Positions 19,839 to 27,155 of a DNA stretch of 32,818 nt are shown one piece after another. The notes below the pieces were generated by a model. It ran no database searches. It was not told the DNA's origin and saw nothing but the letters and a program-made list of their open reading frames with translations. Origin of the DNA: Bacillota bacterium (GTDB taxonomy: Bacteria; Bacillota; Limnochordia; DTU080); assembly GCA_012838035.1 (NCBI GenBank), contig DUQB01000163.1, forward strand, positions 1-32,818, in the 5' to 3' direction. The position numbers and the translations under genes are program-made. How positions within the stretch are numbered: position 1 is the stretch's first letter; each line of letters starts with the position of its first letter.

Positions 19839-20441
19839 GTGGCGACTATTCCCATTTATGGTGATTTATTAGCTAAGGTCGCGACTGAGCTTACGCCGGC
19901 GCGCTTGGATCACACCAAACGGGTGGTGGAGCAGGCTCGTCTGCTTGCTCTTAGGCACCTGGGCGATGCAGCGGAGGCGGAAATAGCTGCGGTTTTACAT
20001 GATTGCGCCAGAGATCTGCCCCCTGAGGCGCAGTTGAAGCACGCTGCGTCTTTTGGTATAGTAGTGGCTGAGATTGAACGGGCGAATCCGGCCGTGCTTC
20101 ATGCCTGGATAGGTGCTGAGCTGGCTAAACGCGAGTACGGCATTACGTCTGAACCCGTACTGAACGCTATACGTTGGCACACGACGGGACACCCCGGTAT
20201 GACCGTATTGGAAAAGGTTATTTTTCTCGCCGACTATACGGAGCTTGGTCGGCGGTTCTCCGGAGTTGAACAGGTACGCGACACAGCGTTGGAAAACCTA
20301 GATGACGCGATGTTGTTGGCTCTGAGTCAGACCATCGCCTATGTTGTCAAAAGAGGCCTGATATTACATCCTATTACAGTTGACGCGCGTAACTATTTCC
20401 TTCTAAAGCGTCAAACTGCAGACGGATCGGGTTGCAAGTAG
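19839..20441 (+). CDS. yqeK: YqeK family HD-domain Ap4A hydrolase (symmetrical)
   Basis: About 200 residues with HD-domain metal ligands in LDHTKRVVEQA, LHDCARDL and the downstream IRWHTTGHPGM and FLADYTE segments, as in YqeK, shown in Firmicutes to split Ap4A into two ADP. The only standard start in the region is GTG 19839, but its G is the last base of AAGGAG (19834-19839), which leaves no spacing. An in-frame ATT at 19848 sits eight bases after AAGGAG and may be the real initiator, giving 197 residues. Confidence 0.9.
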   Translation: MATIPIYGDLLAKVATELTPARLDHTKRVVEQARLLALRHLGDAAEAEIAAVLHDCARDLPPEAQLKHAASFGIVVAEIERANPAVLHAWIGAELAKREYGITSEPVLNAIRWHTTGHPGMTVLEKVIFLADYTELGRRFSGVEQVRDTALENLDDAMLLALSQTIAYVVKRGLILHPITVDARNYFLLKRQTADGSGCK

Positions 20442-20480
20442 CACCTTTTATTTCAGTTTGCCATTGAGAGGAAAAGGACC

Positions 20481-21770
20481 ATGCTCCCTCCTGAAAAAAT
20501 CGACGGCCAAGAGCAGGAAATGATGGGGCAGCGGGAGCAAAAGCGCCCCCGTATTCGTCGACTGATCGTGCTGGTGACCATCGGCGCGGTCATTCTCTTT
20601 TCCATTACCGCAGCGGCATATCTACGGTTACAGCGCACCGCCTCCATAACCCTATCAACTTCAAATAACGCCCCTGGTGCCGGCGTTGAACAGGTCAACG
20701 TGCTGGTGATGGGCACCGATGAGCGGTCTGCCGATATCGGACGCAGCGACACCATTATGTTGGTTAGTTTTGACACGCGCACCGGCGATGTAGGGATCAT
20801 CTCCATTCCGCGCGATACGCGCGTTCGCATTCCAGGTTATCGGTACTATTCCAAGATCAACGCGGCCTTTGCACTAGGCGGTCCGCAGCTGGCTCGCGCA
20901 ACAGTGGAAGAGCTGCTTAAAGTAAGAATCGATTATTACATCGTCGTAGACTTTGCCGGTTTTGAGAAGATCGTAGACACTTTAGGAGGCGTGTCGATCG
21001 ATGTACCCAAGCGCATGTACTACGTTGATCGCGCTCAGCAGCTCGTTATCGACTTACAACCAGGCGTACAGCGCCTGGACGGCCATAGAGCCCTCGGATA
21101 CGTCCGTTTCCGCAACGATGCGCTCGGAGACATAGCTTTGGTTGATCCGGTAAACAATGTTTATGAAGGTCGAATTGAGCGTCAGTTGAAGTTTGTCAAG
21201 GCGCTGGCGAAAGAAGCCTTGCGCCTGCCCAACTTGCTGAAGGCGCCGCGTTTGTTAAGCCAAGTATATGCCGCTGTTGAAACCGATCTGGCCCTGGATA
21301 AAATGGTATCTCTTGCTCTAGCGGCGCGTAAGGTCAATGTAGGTTCGGTCCAAACTCATGTACTCCCTGGTACAACCGGTGAGATTCAAGGCGTAAGCTA
21401 CTGGATCATGAATGAGCAGGCTGCGCGGGAATTATTGCTTGAAGTTACCGGTGAAGGCAGCGTGCAGGCGCCGCCGGTTAAGATTGCCGTCTTAAACGGG
21501 GCTGGTATTGCCGGTATTGCCGGGAAAGCCGCTGAAAGGTTGCGGCAGGAAGGCTTTGAGGTGGTATCGGTAGCAAATGCCGCCAGCTTTAACTACCAGC
21601 AAACGATGATTTTCGCCCGCGACGAACGACGAGAAGCCGTTGATGCCATTGCCGCAGCCTTAGGTGTTACGGGAGAAGCGGACAATTGGAGTGCGACTGG
21701 TGACATAAGGCAAAATGCGGACATCACCGTCATTGTGGGCCGGGACTGGGCGGCGACTGCAGGTTCTTAG
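20481..21770 (+). CDS. LCP family (LytR-CpsA-Psr) cell-wall glycopolymer ligase
   Basis: A 429-residue protein with a basic cytoplasmic tail, a membrane helix (about 27-48), an LCP domain (about 70-265, with VNVLVMGTDERSADIGRSDTI, SIPRDTRVRIPG, DTLGGVSIDVP and ALGYVRFRND) and a C-terminal LytR_C domain (about 335-425, KIAVLNGAGIAGIAGKAAERL). LCP enzymes move undecaprenyl-linked teichoic acid or capsule polymers onto peptidoglycan outside the membrane; the arginines of RSDT and RDTR contact the lipid phosphate. AAAAGGA precedes ATG 20481. Which polymer it attaches cannot be told. Confidence 0.93.
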   Translation: MLPPEKIDGQEQEMMGQREQKRPRIRRLIVLVTIGAVILFSITAAAYLRLQRTASITLSTSNNAPGAGVEQVNVLVMGTDERSADIGRSDTIMLVSFDTRTGDVGIISIPRDTRVRIPGYRYYSKINAAFALGGPQLARATVEELLKVRIDYYIVVDFAGFEKIVDTLGGVSIDVPKRMYYVDRAQQLVIDLQPGVQRLDGHRALGYVRFRNDALGDIALVDPVNNVYEGRIERQLKFVKALAKEALRLPNLLKAPRLLSQVYAAVETDLALDKMVSLALAARKVNVGSVQTHVLPGTTGEIQGVSYWIMNEQAARELLLEVTGEGSVQAPPVKIAVLNGAGIAGIAGKAAERLRQEGFEVVSVANAASFNYQQTMIFARDERREAVDAIAAALGVTGEADNWSATGDIRQNADITVIVGRDWAATAGS

Positions 21771-21931
21771 CCCACGCGAGAACCTGTGAACCGGCAGAGG
21801 CATCTTAACGTGCTCACCTTACTCGCGTAAAGCGCCGATTAGATTTTGCGGCATGATCTTTTGGATTTCGGTTCCTTTGACTTCTACGCAGGAAAAATAA
21901 ACGACAACACAAACAGGGAGGTTGAACTAAA

Positions 21932-22309
21932 CTGAACGTTATACCTGAGCAGGTTGCTGCACTTACGCTACAGGTTGCCGCCGATAAAAAAGCAGAGAAC
22001 GGCGTCGCCTTGGATTTACGCGGTTTAACGGTGATGTGCGATTACTTTATAGTAATGGAAGCGGAAACCGTCATTCAGGTGCGGGCCGTCACAGAGGCCA
22101 TTATTGAGGCGTTGCAACAAAACAACGTTACATACCGTCGCCGTGAGGGATGGGACGACGGCCTTTGGGTATTGCTGGACTACGGCGATGTGATTGTGCA
22201 TGTGTTCCGCAAGGAAGAACGTGAGTACTACGACATTGAGAGATTATGGGGAGACGCGCCGCGGCTGACCTTCGAGCAATTGGCGCAGATGGCGGCGCAA
22301 CCGAATTGA
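21932..22309 (+). CDS. rsfS: Ribosomal silencing factor RsfS (RsfA/YbeB), probable CTG start
   Basis: The conserved part is DLRGLTVMCDYFIVMEA, then WVLLDYGDVIVHVFRKEER and YYDIERLWGDAP, diagnostic of RsfS, which binds L14 and keeps 30S and 50S subunits apart in starvation. The frame has no ATG, GTG or TTG before TTG 22010, which would remove the first ~26 conserved residues. A CTG at 21932, ten bases after GGGAGG (21916-21921), restores a normal N-terminus (LNVIPEQVAALTLQVAADKKA) and a 125-residue product. I therefore call CTG as start; the annotation from TTG 22010 (99 residues) is the conservative alternative. Confidence 0.88.
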   Translation: MNVIPEQVAALTLQVAADKKAENGVALDLRGLTVMCDYFIVMEAETVIQVRAVTEAIIEALQQNNVTYRRREGWDDGLWVLLDYGDVIVHVFRKEEREYYDIERLWGDAPRLTFEQLAQMAAQPN

Positions 22310-22311
22310 CC

Positions 22312-23082
22312 ATGGCACGATACCGTCATTTGGCGTTTGTATACGACAAACTCAGTGCAGAGTATGATTATGAGCTATGGGTAGAGTGCGCGCTTACCTT
22401 GTTCAGACGATATCACCCGAGCGGTGTTTCTGCCGCTCGGGTTTTGGATTTAGGGTGTGGTACCGGGCGAGCCTCTTTAGAACTGCACAAAAGGGGTTAT
22501 GAAGTGACCGGAGTAGACGCCTCGCCGGATATGCTCTCTATCGCAGCGGAGCGTTTTTCCCAGCTGGGCGTGTTTCCGACGCTGGTTTGTCAAGATATGC
22601 GGATGCTGGACTTAGGGACCGCGCATTACCATTTGGCAGTAGCGCTTTGCGATACCTTGAATTACCTCACCACTCTACCGGAGCTTGTCGCTGTTCTCAA
22701 GCGGGTCCACGCCGTACTGGAACCGGGCGGCGTATTGGTATTTGATCTCAACACCATTTACAAGCTGGCGACGGTCTACGGCGACAACACATATATCGAT
22801 GAAGATGAGGGCTGCTTCATTACTTGGGAAAACCAGTGGGATGAAGGCGAGCGCATTTGCAGCATGGAGCTGAACATCTTTTTGCGAGCAGAGCATGGTT
22901 GGCGGCGCAGCACGGAGTTACATGTAGAAAAGGCATATACGCCTGCAGAGGTGATTGCCGCTTTGTCGGAAGCCGGTTTCGTGCAGCCGATCGGACCTTT
23001 GGCGGCTTTTGATATGGCTAAACCTACAGAACAGAGCGAACGCGTTTTTTATGCCGCACAGAAGGCGCGTTCTTACGCTTAG
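22312..23082 (+). CDS. Class I SAM-dependent methyltransferase (YqeM-like)
   Basis: A 256-residue protein starting at ATG 22312, two bases after the rsfS stop. Motif I is VLDLGCGTGR (44-53), followed by VTGVDASPDML and the LEPGGVLVFDLNT post-motif. The N-terminus LAFVYDKLSAEYDYELW is typical of the YqeM family, whose gene follows rsfS in many Firmicutes. The substrate is unknown. ATG lacks a strong ribosome-binding site of its own and is probably translated by coupling to rsfS. Confidence 0.88.
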   Translation: MARYRHLAFVYDKLSAEYDYELWVECALTLFRRYHPSGVSAARVLDLGCGTGRASLELHKRGYEVTGVDASPDMLSIAAERFSQLGVFPTLVCQDMRMLDLGTAHYHLAVALCDTLNYLTTLPELVAVLKRVHAVLEPGGVLVFDLNTIYKLATVYGDNTYIDEDEGCFITWENQWDEGERICSMELNIFLRAEHGWRRSTELHVEKAYTPAEVIAALSEAGFVQPIGPLAAFDMAKPTEQSERVFYAAQKARSYA

Positions 23083-23428
23083 TAAATCTCGCCGCCCGTC
23101 ATTTTCCCCGACTCATTTCCCCGTGGTTTACATCCGCTTCACCTCACACGCACACTTCGTTCTCAGTCACAGGTAATCCCGTCATGATCATATACCGCCT
23201 TAGTCCGCTTTATACGGGGGCCGGCACCGCCGGCTGCCTCAAGGAGCGCAAGAACAAGTGACTACTTAATTGCATACGATGCCAGCGCACGGATCTCTAC
23301 GATCCGGATCCTAGGAACCAAGCGTATGGGAGTTCCGGCGCCGGTAAGCAGTTCGCCCCGCGGTGTGTGAGGTAGGAGCGACCATGCGCTCAGGTTACCC
23401 AACTTGCCGGTATAAGGGGGAATCTGAC
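23083..23428 (+). other. Non-coding gap before the ABC importer, with hairpins
   Basis: 346 bases without a supportable gene. The first ~90 bases are pyrimidine-rich on the + strand, unlike neighbours. Further on are GCCGGC-ACC-GCCGGC (23220-23234) and CGGATC-TCTAC-GATCCG (23290-23306), both perfect hairpins, and a GGAAC/GTTCC pair (about 23314-23336). I see no T-run, no TPP or guanidine riboswitch core and no convincing promoter. A structured leader for the importer is possible. Confidence 0.4.
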
Positions 23429-24436
23429 GTGCGCATGCACAGAAAGCAGCTATTTTTGCTATTAGCAGTGTTGTTGCTGGTGCTGGCTGTGGTCGGCGGG
23501 AGGCTATGGGTAAATAGACGATTGACTACGGTGCGCTTAAGCGAGGTTGTGCGATCGATTTTCTATGCGCCGCAGTATGTAGCCCTTTCCCGTGGTTTTT
23601 TTACGGATGAGGGATTGCATATTGAGCTAAGTACCGCAGGGGGAGCGGATAAAGGCGCGGCTGCGCTCGTTTCCGGCAGCGTGGATATCGGTTTCTTTGG
23701 GCCGGAAGCCGCAGTCTATTTGTACCAGCAGGGGGCTAAAGACTATGCTGTGGGCTTTGCCCAGCTTACGGCCATGGACGGCTCCTTTCTGATGGCACGC
23801 CTGCCCACTGATGACTTCCGTTGGGAAGATCTGAGAGGAAAGACGGTGGTGGGAGCTCGCATCGGCGGCGTACCGCAGATGGTGTTGGAGTGGATATTGC
23901 GCGAACACGATATCGATCCGGCTAAGGACCTGACAATGATTACGCACTTAGCCTTTTCTGCTGCACCCGGCGCTTTTCAGGCAGGTACAGGAGACTATAT
24001 CGCCCAGTTTGAACCGACGCTCTCCGCGATGGAGGAGGCGGGCATCGGAAAAATCGTGGCGTCGTTGGGGGTGGATGGCGGACCTATTACGTATACCGTC
24101 TACCACGCCCGCAAGTCGTATTTTGCTGAGAATCAAGATATCCTGGAGCGCTTTACTCGGGCAATTTATAGAGGTATGCAATGGGTGGAAACGCATACCA
24201 TCGAGGAAGTTGTGGCGGAAGTACTGCCTTTCTTCCCAGGTACCGAAAAGGAAGTGCTCATTAAAGCGTTGACGCGCTATCGCGAGCAGGGCACTTGGAA
24301 CAAAAACCCGGTGATTTCTCAAGAAGGTTTTGAGCACCTACTGGATGTGATGGCGGCAGCCGGCGAGCTGGAACGGCGAGTACCGTTTGAAGCGATTATG
24401 GATAACAGTGTGGCTTTAAAAGTAGTAGGTGAATAA
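23429..24436 (+). CDS. ABC transporter substrate-binding protein, NMT1/SsuA-type
   Basis: A 335-residue protein from GTG 23429, eight bases after GGGGG (23416-23420); longer starts at GTG 23363 and ATG 23384 would put extra residues before the signal. A hydrophobic segment (about 8-25) follows MRMHRKQ, with no lipobox cysteine, so the protein may be membrane-anchored rather than a lipoprotein. The core (SIFYAPQYVALSRGFFTDEGL, SGSVDIGFFGPEAA, LRGKTVVGARIGG) is the NMT1/THI5-like fold of NitT/TauT importers (nitrate, sulfonate, taurine, pyrimidine precursor). No enzyme nearby identifies the ligand. Confidence 0.88.
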   Translation: MRMHRKQLFLLLAVLLLVLAVVGGRLWVNRRLTTVRLSEVVRSIFYAPQYVALSRGFFTDEGLHIELSTAGGADKGAAALVSGSVDIGFFGPEAAVYLYQQGAKDYAVGFAQLTAMDGSFLMARLPTDDFRWEDLRGKTVVGARIGGVPQMVLEWILREHDIDPAKDLTMITHLAFSAAPGAFQAGTGDYIAQFEPTLSAMEEAGIGKIVASLGVDGGPITYTVYHARKSYFAENQDILERFTRAIYRGMQWVETHTIEEVVAEVLPFFPGTEKEVLIKALTRYREQGTWNKNPVISQEGFEHLLDVMAAAGELERRVPFEAIMDNSVALKVVGE

Positions 24437-24529
24437 GCTAAGGTAGTCGCTAAGTGTTGCGTATGGTGAGGTGGCGTCGAGGCAGAGCTCTTACCTGTCT
24501 CGACGTTGATCGGACGGAGGTACGCACTG

Positions 24530-25321
24530 TTGGTAAAGCAGCCGAAAGTGGTAATTAACGGGCTCTGGATGACATACCACACGCTTAAAGAAGAGATCCA
24601 TGCCATTATGGATCTCAACTTGATCATATACGAGAAGGAGTTTGTGAGTATCGTCGGTCCAAGTGGTTGTGGAAAAAGCACTCTATTGTCTTTGATCGCC
24701 GGACTGTTACGTCCTTCACGCGGCTCCATTACAGTGGATGGTAAGGAGATACGCGCGCCGTTACCCTCCGTAGGATATATGCTGCAACAGGACTATCTTT
24801 ATGAATGGCGCACGATTTTGCAGAATGCCGTATTAGGTTTGGAGGTGCGTGGCCGGAAGAATCCGCAAAGCATCAAGAGAGTGATTGACCAATTAACGGA
24901 TATGGGTTTAGGTGATTTCCTGCATAGTTATCCCGGCCAGTTGTCGGGCGGCATGCGACAGAGAGCGGCCTTGGTGCGCACCTTGGCTCTGGAACCTGAT
25001 CTATTACTGCTCGACGAGCCGTTCAGCGCTTTGGATTACCAGACACGGCTGAATTTGGAAGAAGAGTTAGGCGGCATTCTTCACCGCTTAGGCCGTACCG
25101 TGATATTGGTCACTCATGACATTGCTGAAGCGATCTCCATGTCTGATCGAGTAGTGGTCATGTCGCAGCGACCGGGAACCATTGTAGCTGATCATCGCCT
25201 TGATTACGCAAATAATCCGAGCAGTGCTCTGGCAGTGCGCGAAACACCTGAGTTTGGTGGTTACTTTGAGACGATCTGGAAGGAGTTGCAGGACCATGGC
25301 GGAGAGCGAAAAAAACTTTAG
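24530..25321 (+). CDS. ABC transporter ATP-binding protein, NitT/TauT type
   Basis: A 263-residue ATPase from TTG 24530, nine bases after CGGAGG (24515-24520); TTG 24506 would add eight residues. It has Walker A GPSGCGKST (43-51), Q-loop MLQQD, signature LSGGMRQR, Walker B LLLLDEPF, D-loop SALD and H-loop THD. It energises the permease encoded next; the two genes overlap by 26 bases. Confidence 0.93.
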   Translation: MVKQPKVVINGLWMTYHTLKEEIHAIMDLNLIIYEKEFVSIVGPSGCGKSTLLSLIAGLLRPSRGSITVDGKEIRAPLPSVGYMLQQDYLYEWRTILQNAVLGLEVRGRKNPQSIKRVIDQLTDMGLGDFLHSYPGQLSGGMRQRAALVRTLALEPDLLLLDEPFSALDYQTRLNLEEELGGILHRLGRTVILVTHDIAEAISMSDRVVVMSQRPGTIVADHRLDYANNPSSALAVRETPEFGGYFETIWKELQDHGGERKKL

Positions 25322-26144
25322 AGTTCTCTCACCACCGGCCGGTTCCGCCTTTAGTCCTGAGCATTTGCAGTATTTACGGCGGTGGAAACGAGATCGGATT
25401 TTGATAACCGTCACCCGCTGGGCTATACTCTTAATCCTTGTCCTTGGCTGGGAGGCCTTAGCCCGTTTGGAGTGGATCAATACGTTTGTCACCAGTCAAC
25501 CCAGTCGGGTGTGGGGTGTGATCGTGCAGATGTACAGCTCAGGTGAATTATGGTACCACTTGGGAGTAACGGTGGGAGAAACAATTGCAGGGTTTGTATT
25601 AGGCACTTTAGGCGGAGTGCTCATTGCCATCCTGCTCTGGTGGAGTCCCTTCTGGTCCAGGACGGCCGAGCCTTTTATCGTCGTAATCAACAGCATCCCC
25701 AAGGTAGCCCTCGGTCCCATATTCATCGTCTGGCTCGGGACGAACATCCAAGCGATCGTGGCTATGGCGATCACCGTCTCAATTATTGTCACCGTGTTGA
25801 TGGTCTTCACCGGATTTCAGGAAGTTGATGAGAACAAGATCAAACTGTTGCGTACATTCGGCGCCACTAAGGCGCAGGTGTTGACCAAGGTGGTGCTGCC
25901 TGCAACCATTCCGACGATCGTCGGCGCCGTGAAGGTGAATGTCGGTTTGTCATTGGTGGGTACCATTGTGGGAGAGTTTCTTGTCGCCAAAGCCGGGTTA
26001 GGTTTTCTGATCGTTTACGGTGGGCAGGTATTCAATATGTCGCTGGTAATGGCAGGCGTAATCTTGCTGATGCTTGTATCAACGTTGTTGTATTATGTCG
26101 TGACCCGGCTGGAAGCTGCTGCTCAGATGAGCCGGGCGCGCTGA
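25296..26144 (+). CDS. ABC transporter permease, NitT/TauT type
   Basis: A 282-residue protein with a ~35-residue cytoplasmic N-terminus and about six membrane helices. The EAA-type coupling loop (about 185-210, LRTFGATKAQVLTKVVLPA) contacts the ATPase. ATG 25296 follows AAGGAG (25280-25285); the frame is open upstream to 25200 but that lies inside the ATPase gene. It forms the importer with the two preceding genes. Confidence 0.93.
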   Translation: MAESEKNFRVLSPPAGSAFSPEHLQYLRRWKRDRILITVTRWAILLILVLGWEALARLEWINTFVTSQPSRVWGVIVQMYSSGELWYHLGVTVGETIAGFVLGTLGGVLIAILLWWSPFWSRTAEPFIVVINSIPKVALGPIFIVWLGTNIQAIVAMAITVSIIVTVLMVFTGFQEVDENKIKLLRTFGATKAQVLTKVVLPATIPTIVGAVKVNVGLSLVGTIVGEFLVAKAGLGFLIVYGGQVFNMSLVMAGVILLMLVSTLLYYVVTRLEAAAQMSRAR

Positions 26145-26171
26145 CAAAAAAAGACGCACGGTTGATGAAAA

Positions 26172-26208
26172 ATACGATCGGGTCTGGTTTGCATCCATCC
26201 GATCGTAT
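26172..26208 (+). terminator. Terminator-like hairpin after the ABC importer
   Basis: ATACGATCGG (26172-26181) pairs perfectly with CCGATCGTAT (26199-26208), preceded by AAAA and followed by CTTTGT. The T-run is short, so termination strength is uncertain. Confidence 0.6.
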
Positions 26209-26237
26209 CTTTGTATGCGTCATGATGTAAAGGAGAC

Positions 26238-26266
26238 TTGACATAACGTATAGTACGTGCTATGTT
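26238..26266 (+). promoter_or_regulatory. Promoter of the XRE regulator operon with palindromic sites
   Basis: TTGACA (26238-26243) and TATGTT (26261-26266) are 17 bases apart. The near-palindrome ATAGTACGTGCTAT (26250-26263) covers the spacer and the start of the -10 box, and a perfect palindrome AAAGTATACTTT (26275-26286) follows near the transcription start. These are good candidates for operators of the XRE protein encoded next (autorepression). Confidence 0.65.
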
Positions 26267-26307
26267 TGTGACGGAAAGTATACTTTACATCAAATGAGTG
26301 GTGGTCA

Positions 26308-26502
26308 GTGAAAAACCGTCTCGAAGAACTGCGCAAGCAGCGTAATATCAAGCAAGAGGAGCTTGCCGCCGCCTTGGAGGTTTCCAGGCAGACGATCAGC
26401 GCATTGGAAAACGGTCGCTACAACCCGTCTATCACACTAGCGTTCAAGGTGGCTAGGTTTTTTGGGTTGAGCATTGAGGACATATTTATATACGAGGAGT
26501 AG
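26308..26502 (+). CDS. Small XRE-family helix-turn-helix regulator
   Basis: A 64-residue protein that is almost entirely a HTH_3 domain: LEELRKQRNIKQEELAAALE, VSRQTISALENGRYNPS, FKVARFFGLSIEDIF. The recognition helix is about residues 25-36. The start is GTG 26308 with a weak GGTGG before it. Such short regulators (YozG-type) are commonly paired with a small membrane protein, as here, and usually repress their own operon. The palindromes just upstream fit that role. Confidence 0.92.
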   Translation: MKNRLEELRKQRNIKQEELAAALEVSRQTISALENGRYNPSITLAFKVARFFGLSIEDIFIYEE

Positions 26503-26521
26503 GATAGGAGGAAGACCCACC

Positions 26522-26968
26522 GTGAGGCGTAGTATTGACCGCGGTAGAGGCAAATGGTATCTAGGCGTGACGCTAGGTTTCTTATTGTTTTGCATTGGGC
26601 TGTTTCTGACCTGGTTAGATGCGGATGGCACTGGTATCATGCGCACGTTGCCGAATATCTGCGTCGGCTTAGGCGCGGGGATCTTTGGCGGAAGCACCGG
26701 CATCATCATCCGCATGTACCTGTTGGATAAGGATCCACAGGCCGGTAAGCAAGCGGAGATAGAGACGAACGATGAGCGCAACATGGCCATTATTCGCAGA
26801 GCCAAGGCTCAAGCCTTCGACCTGATGGTGATTGTCGGCGCCGCTTCGCTGATCGTGTTCTCCTTATTACAAGTTGACGTTTACATCATCTTGATACTGG
26901 TAGCGGCCTATTTAAGCCGATTCGGCGTGCTGATTTTTTTCATCAATAAGTACCAAAAAGAGATGTAA
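26522..26968 (+). CDS. DUF2178-like four-helix membrane protein
   Basis: A 148-residue protein from GTG 26522, ten bases after AGGAGG (26506-26511). It has two membrane helix pairs (about 12-30, 46-66, 100-116, 120-142) separated by a polar loop with DER at 84-86 (ETNDERNMAIIRRAKAQAFD). This layout resembles DUF2178 proteins that follow small XRE regulators in many Firmicutes. Function is unknown; a membrane sensor or partner of the regulator is a guess. The gene lies 19 bases after the regulator. Confidence 0.82.
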   Translation: MRRSIDRGRGKWYLGVTLGFLLFCIGLFLTWLDADGTGIMRTLPNICVGLGAGIFGGSTGIIIRMYLLDKDPQAGKQAEIETNDERNMAIIRRAKAQAFDLMVIVGAASLIVFSLLQVDVYIILILVAAYLSRFGVLIFFINKYQKEM

Positions 26969-27013
26969 ATTACAGGTGGATAAAGCGCCGGGATGCGCCA
27001 TGGGTCGGAGGTG

Positions 27014-27051
27014 GCGACAGAACTGACATCAGTCAGGCTGTCGCTTTTTTT
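27014..27051 (+). terminator. Strong intrinsic terminator after the XRE/membrane protein pair
   Basis: GCGACAG (27014-27020) pairs with CTGTCGC (27038-27044), with an inner CTGAC/GTCAG, followed by seven T residues. It isolates the small operon from the lyase gene. A weak promoter-like pair, TTGAGC (27064-27069) and GATTAT (27087-27092), follows for the lyase. Confidence 0.88.
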
Positions 27052-27155
27052 CTCGGCTGACAATTGAGCAAAATGATTGCCCAACCGATTATTTTGCAGG
27101 TGAGATGCCTCGGATAGAGAAGTTTAACTCGAGAATGCGTTGGAGGGGATCTTGG

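Noticed and set aside
23083-23428. TPP or guanidine (ykkC) riboswitch before the ABC importer
   Set aside because: CTGAGA of TPP and CTAGGGTTCCG of guanidine-I are not found; CCTAGGAACC at 23309-23318 is only a superficial likeness.
26294-26311. Five-codon leader peptide (ATG 26294, MSGGQ) overlapping the XRE start
   Set aside because: Too short to support and lacks a ribosome-binding site; likely chance.
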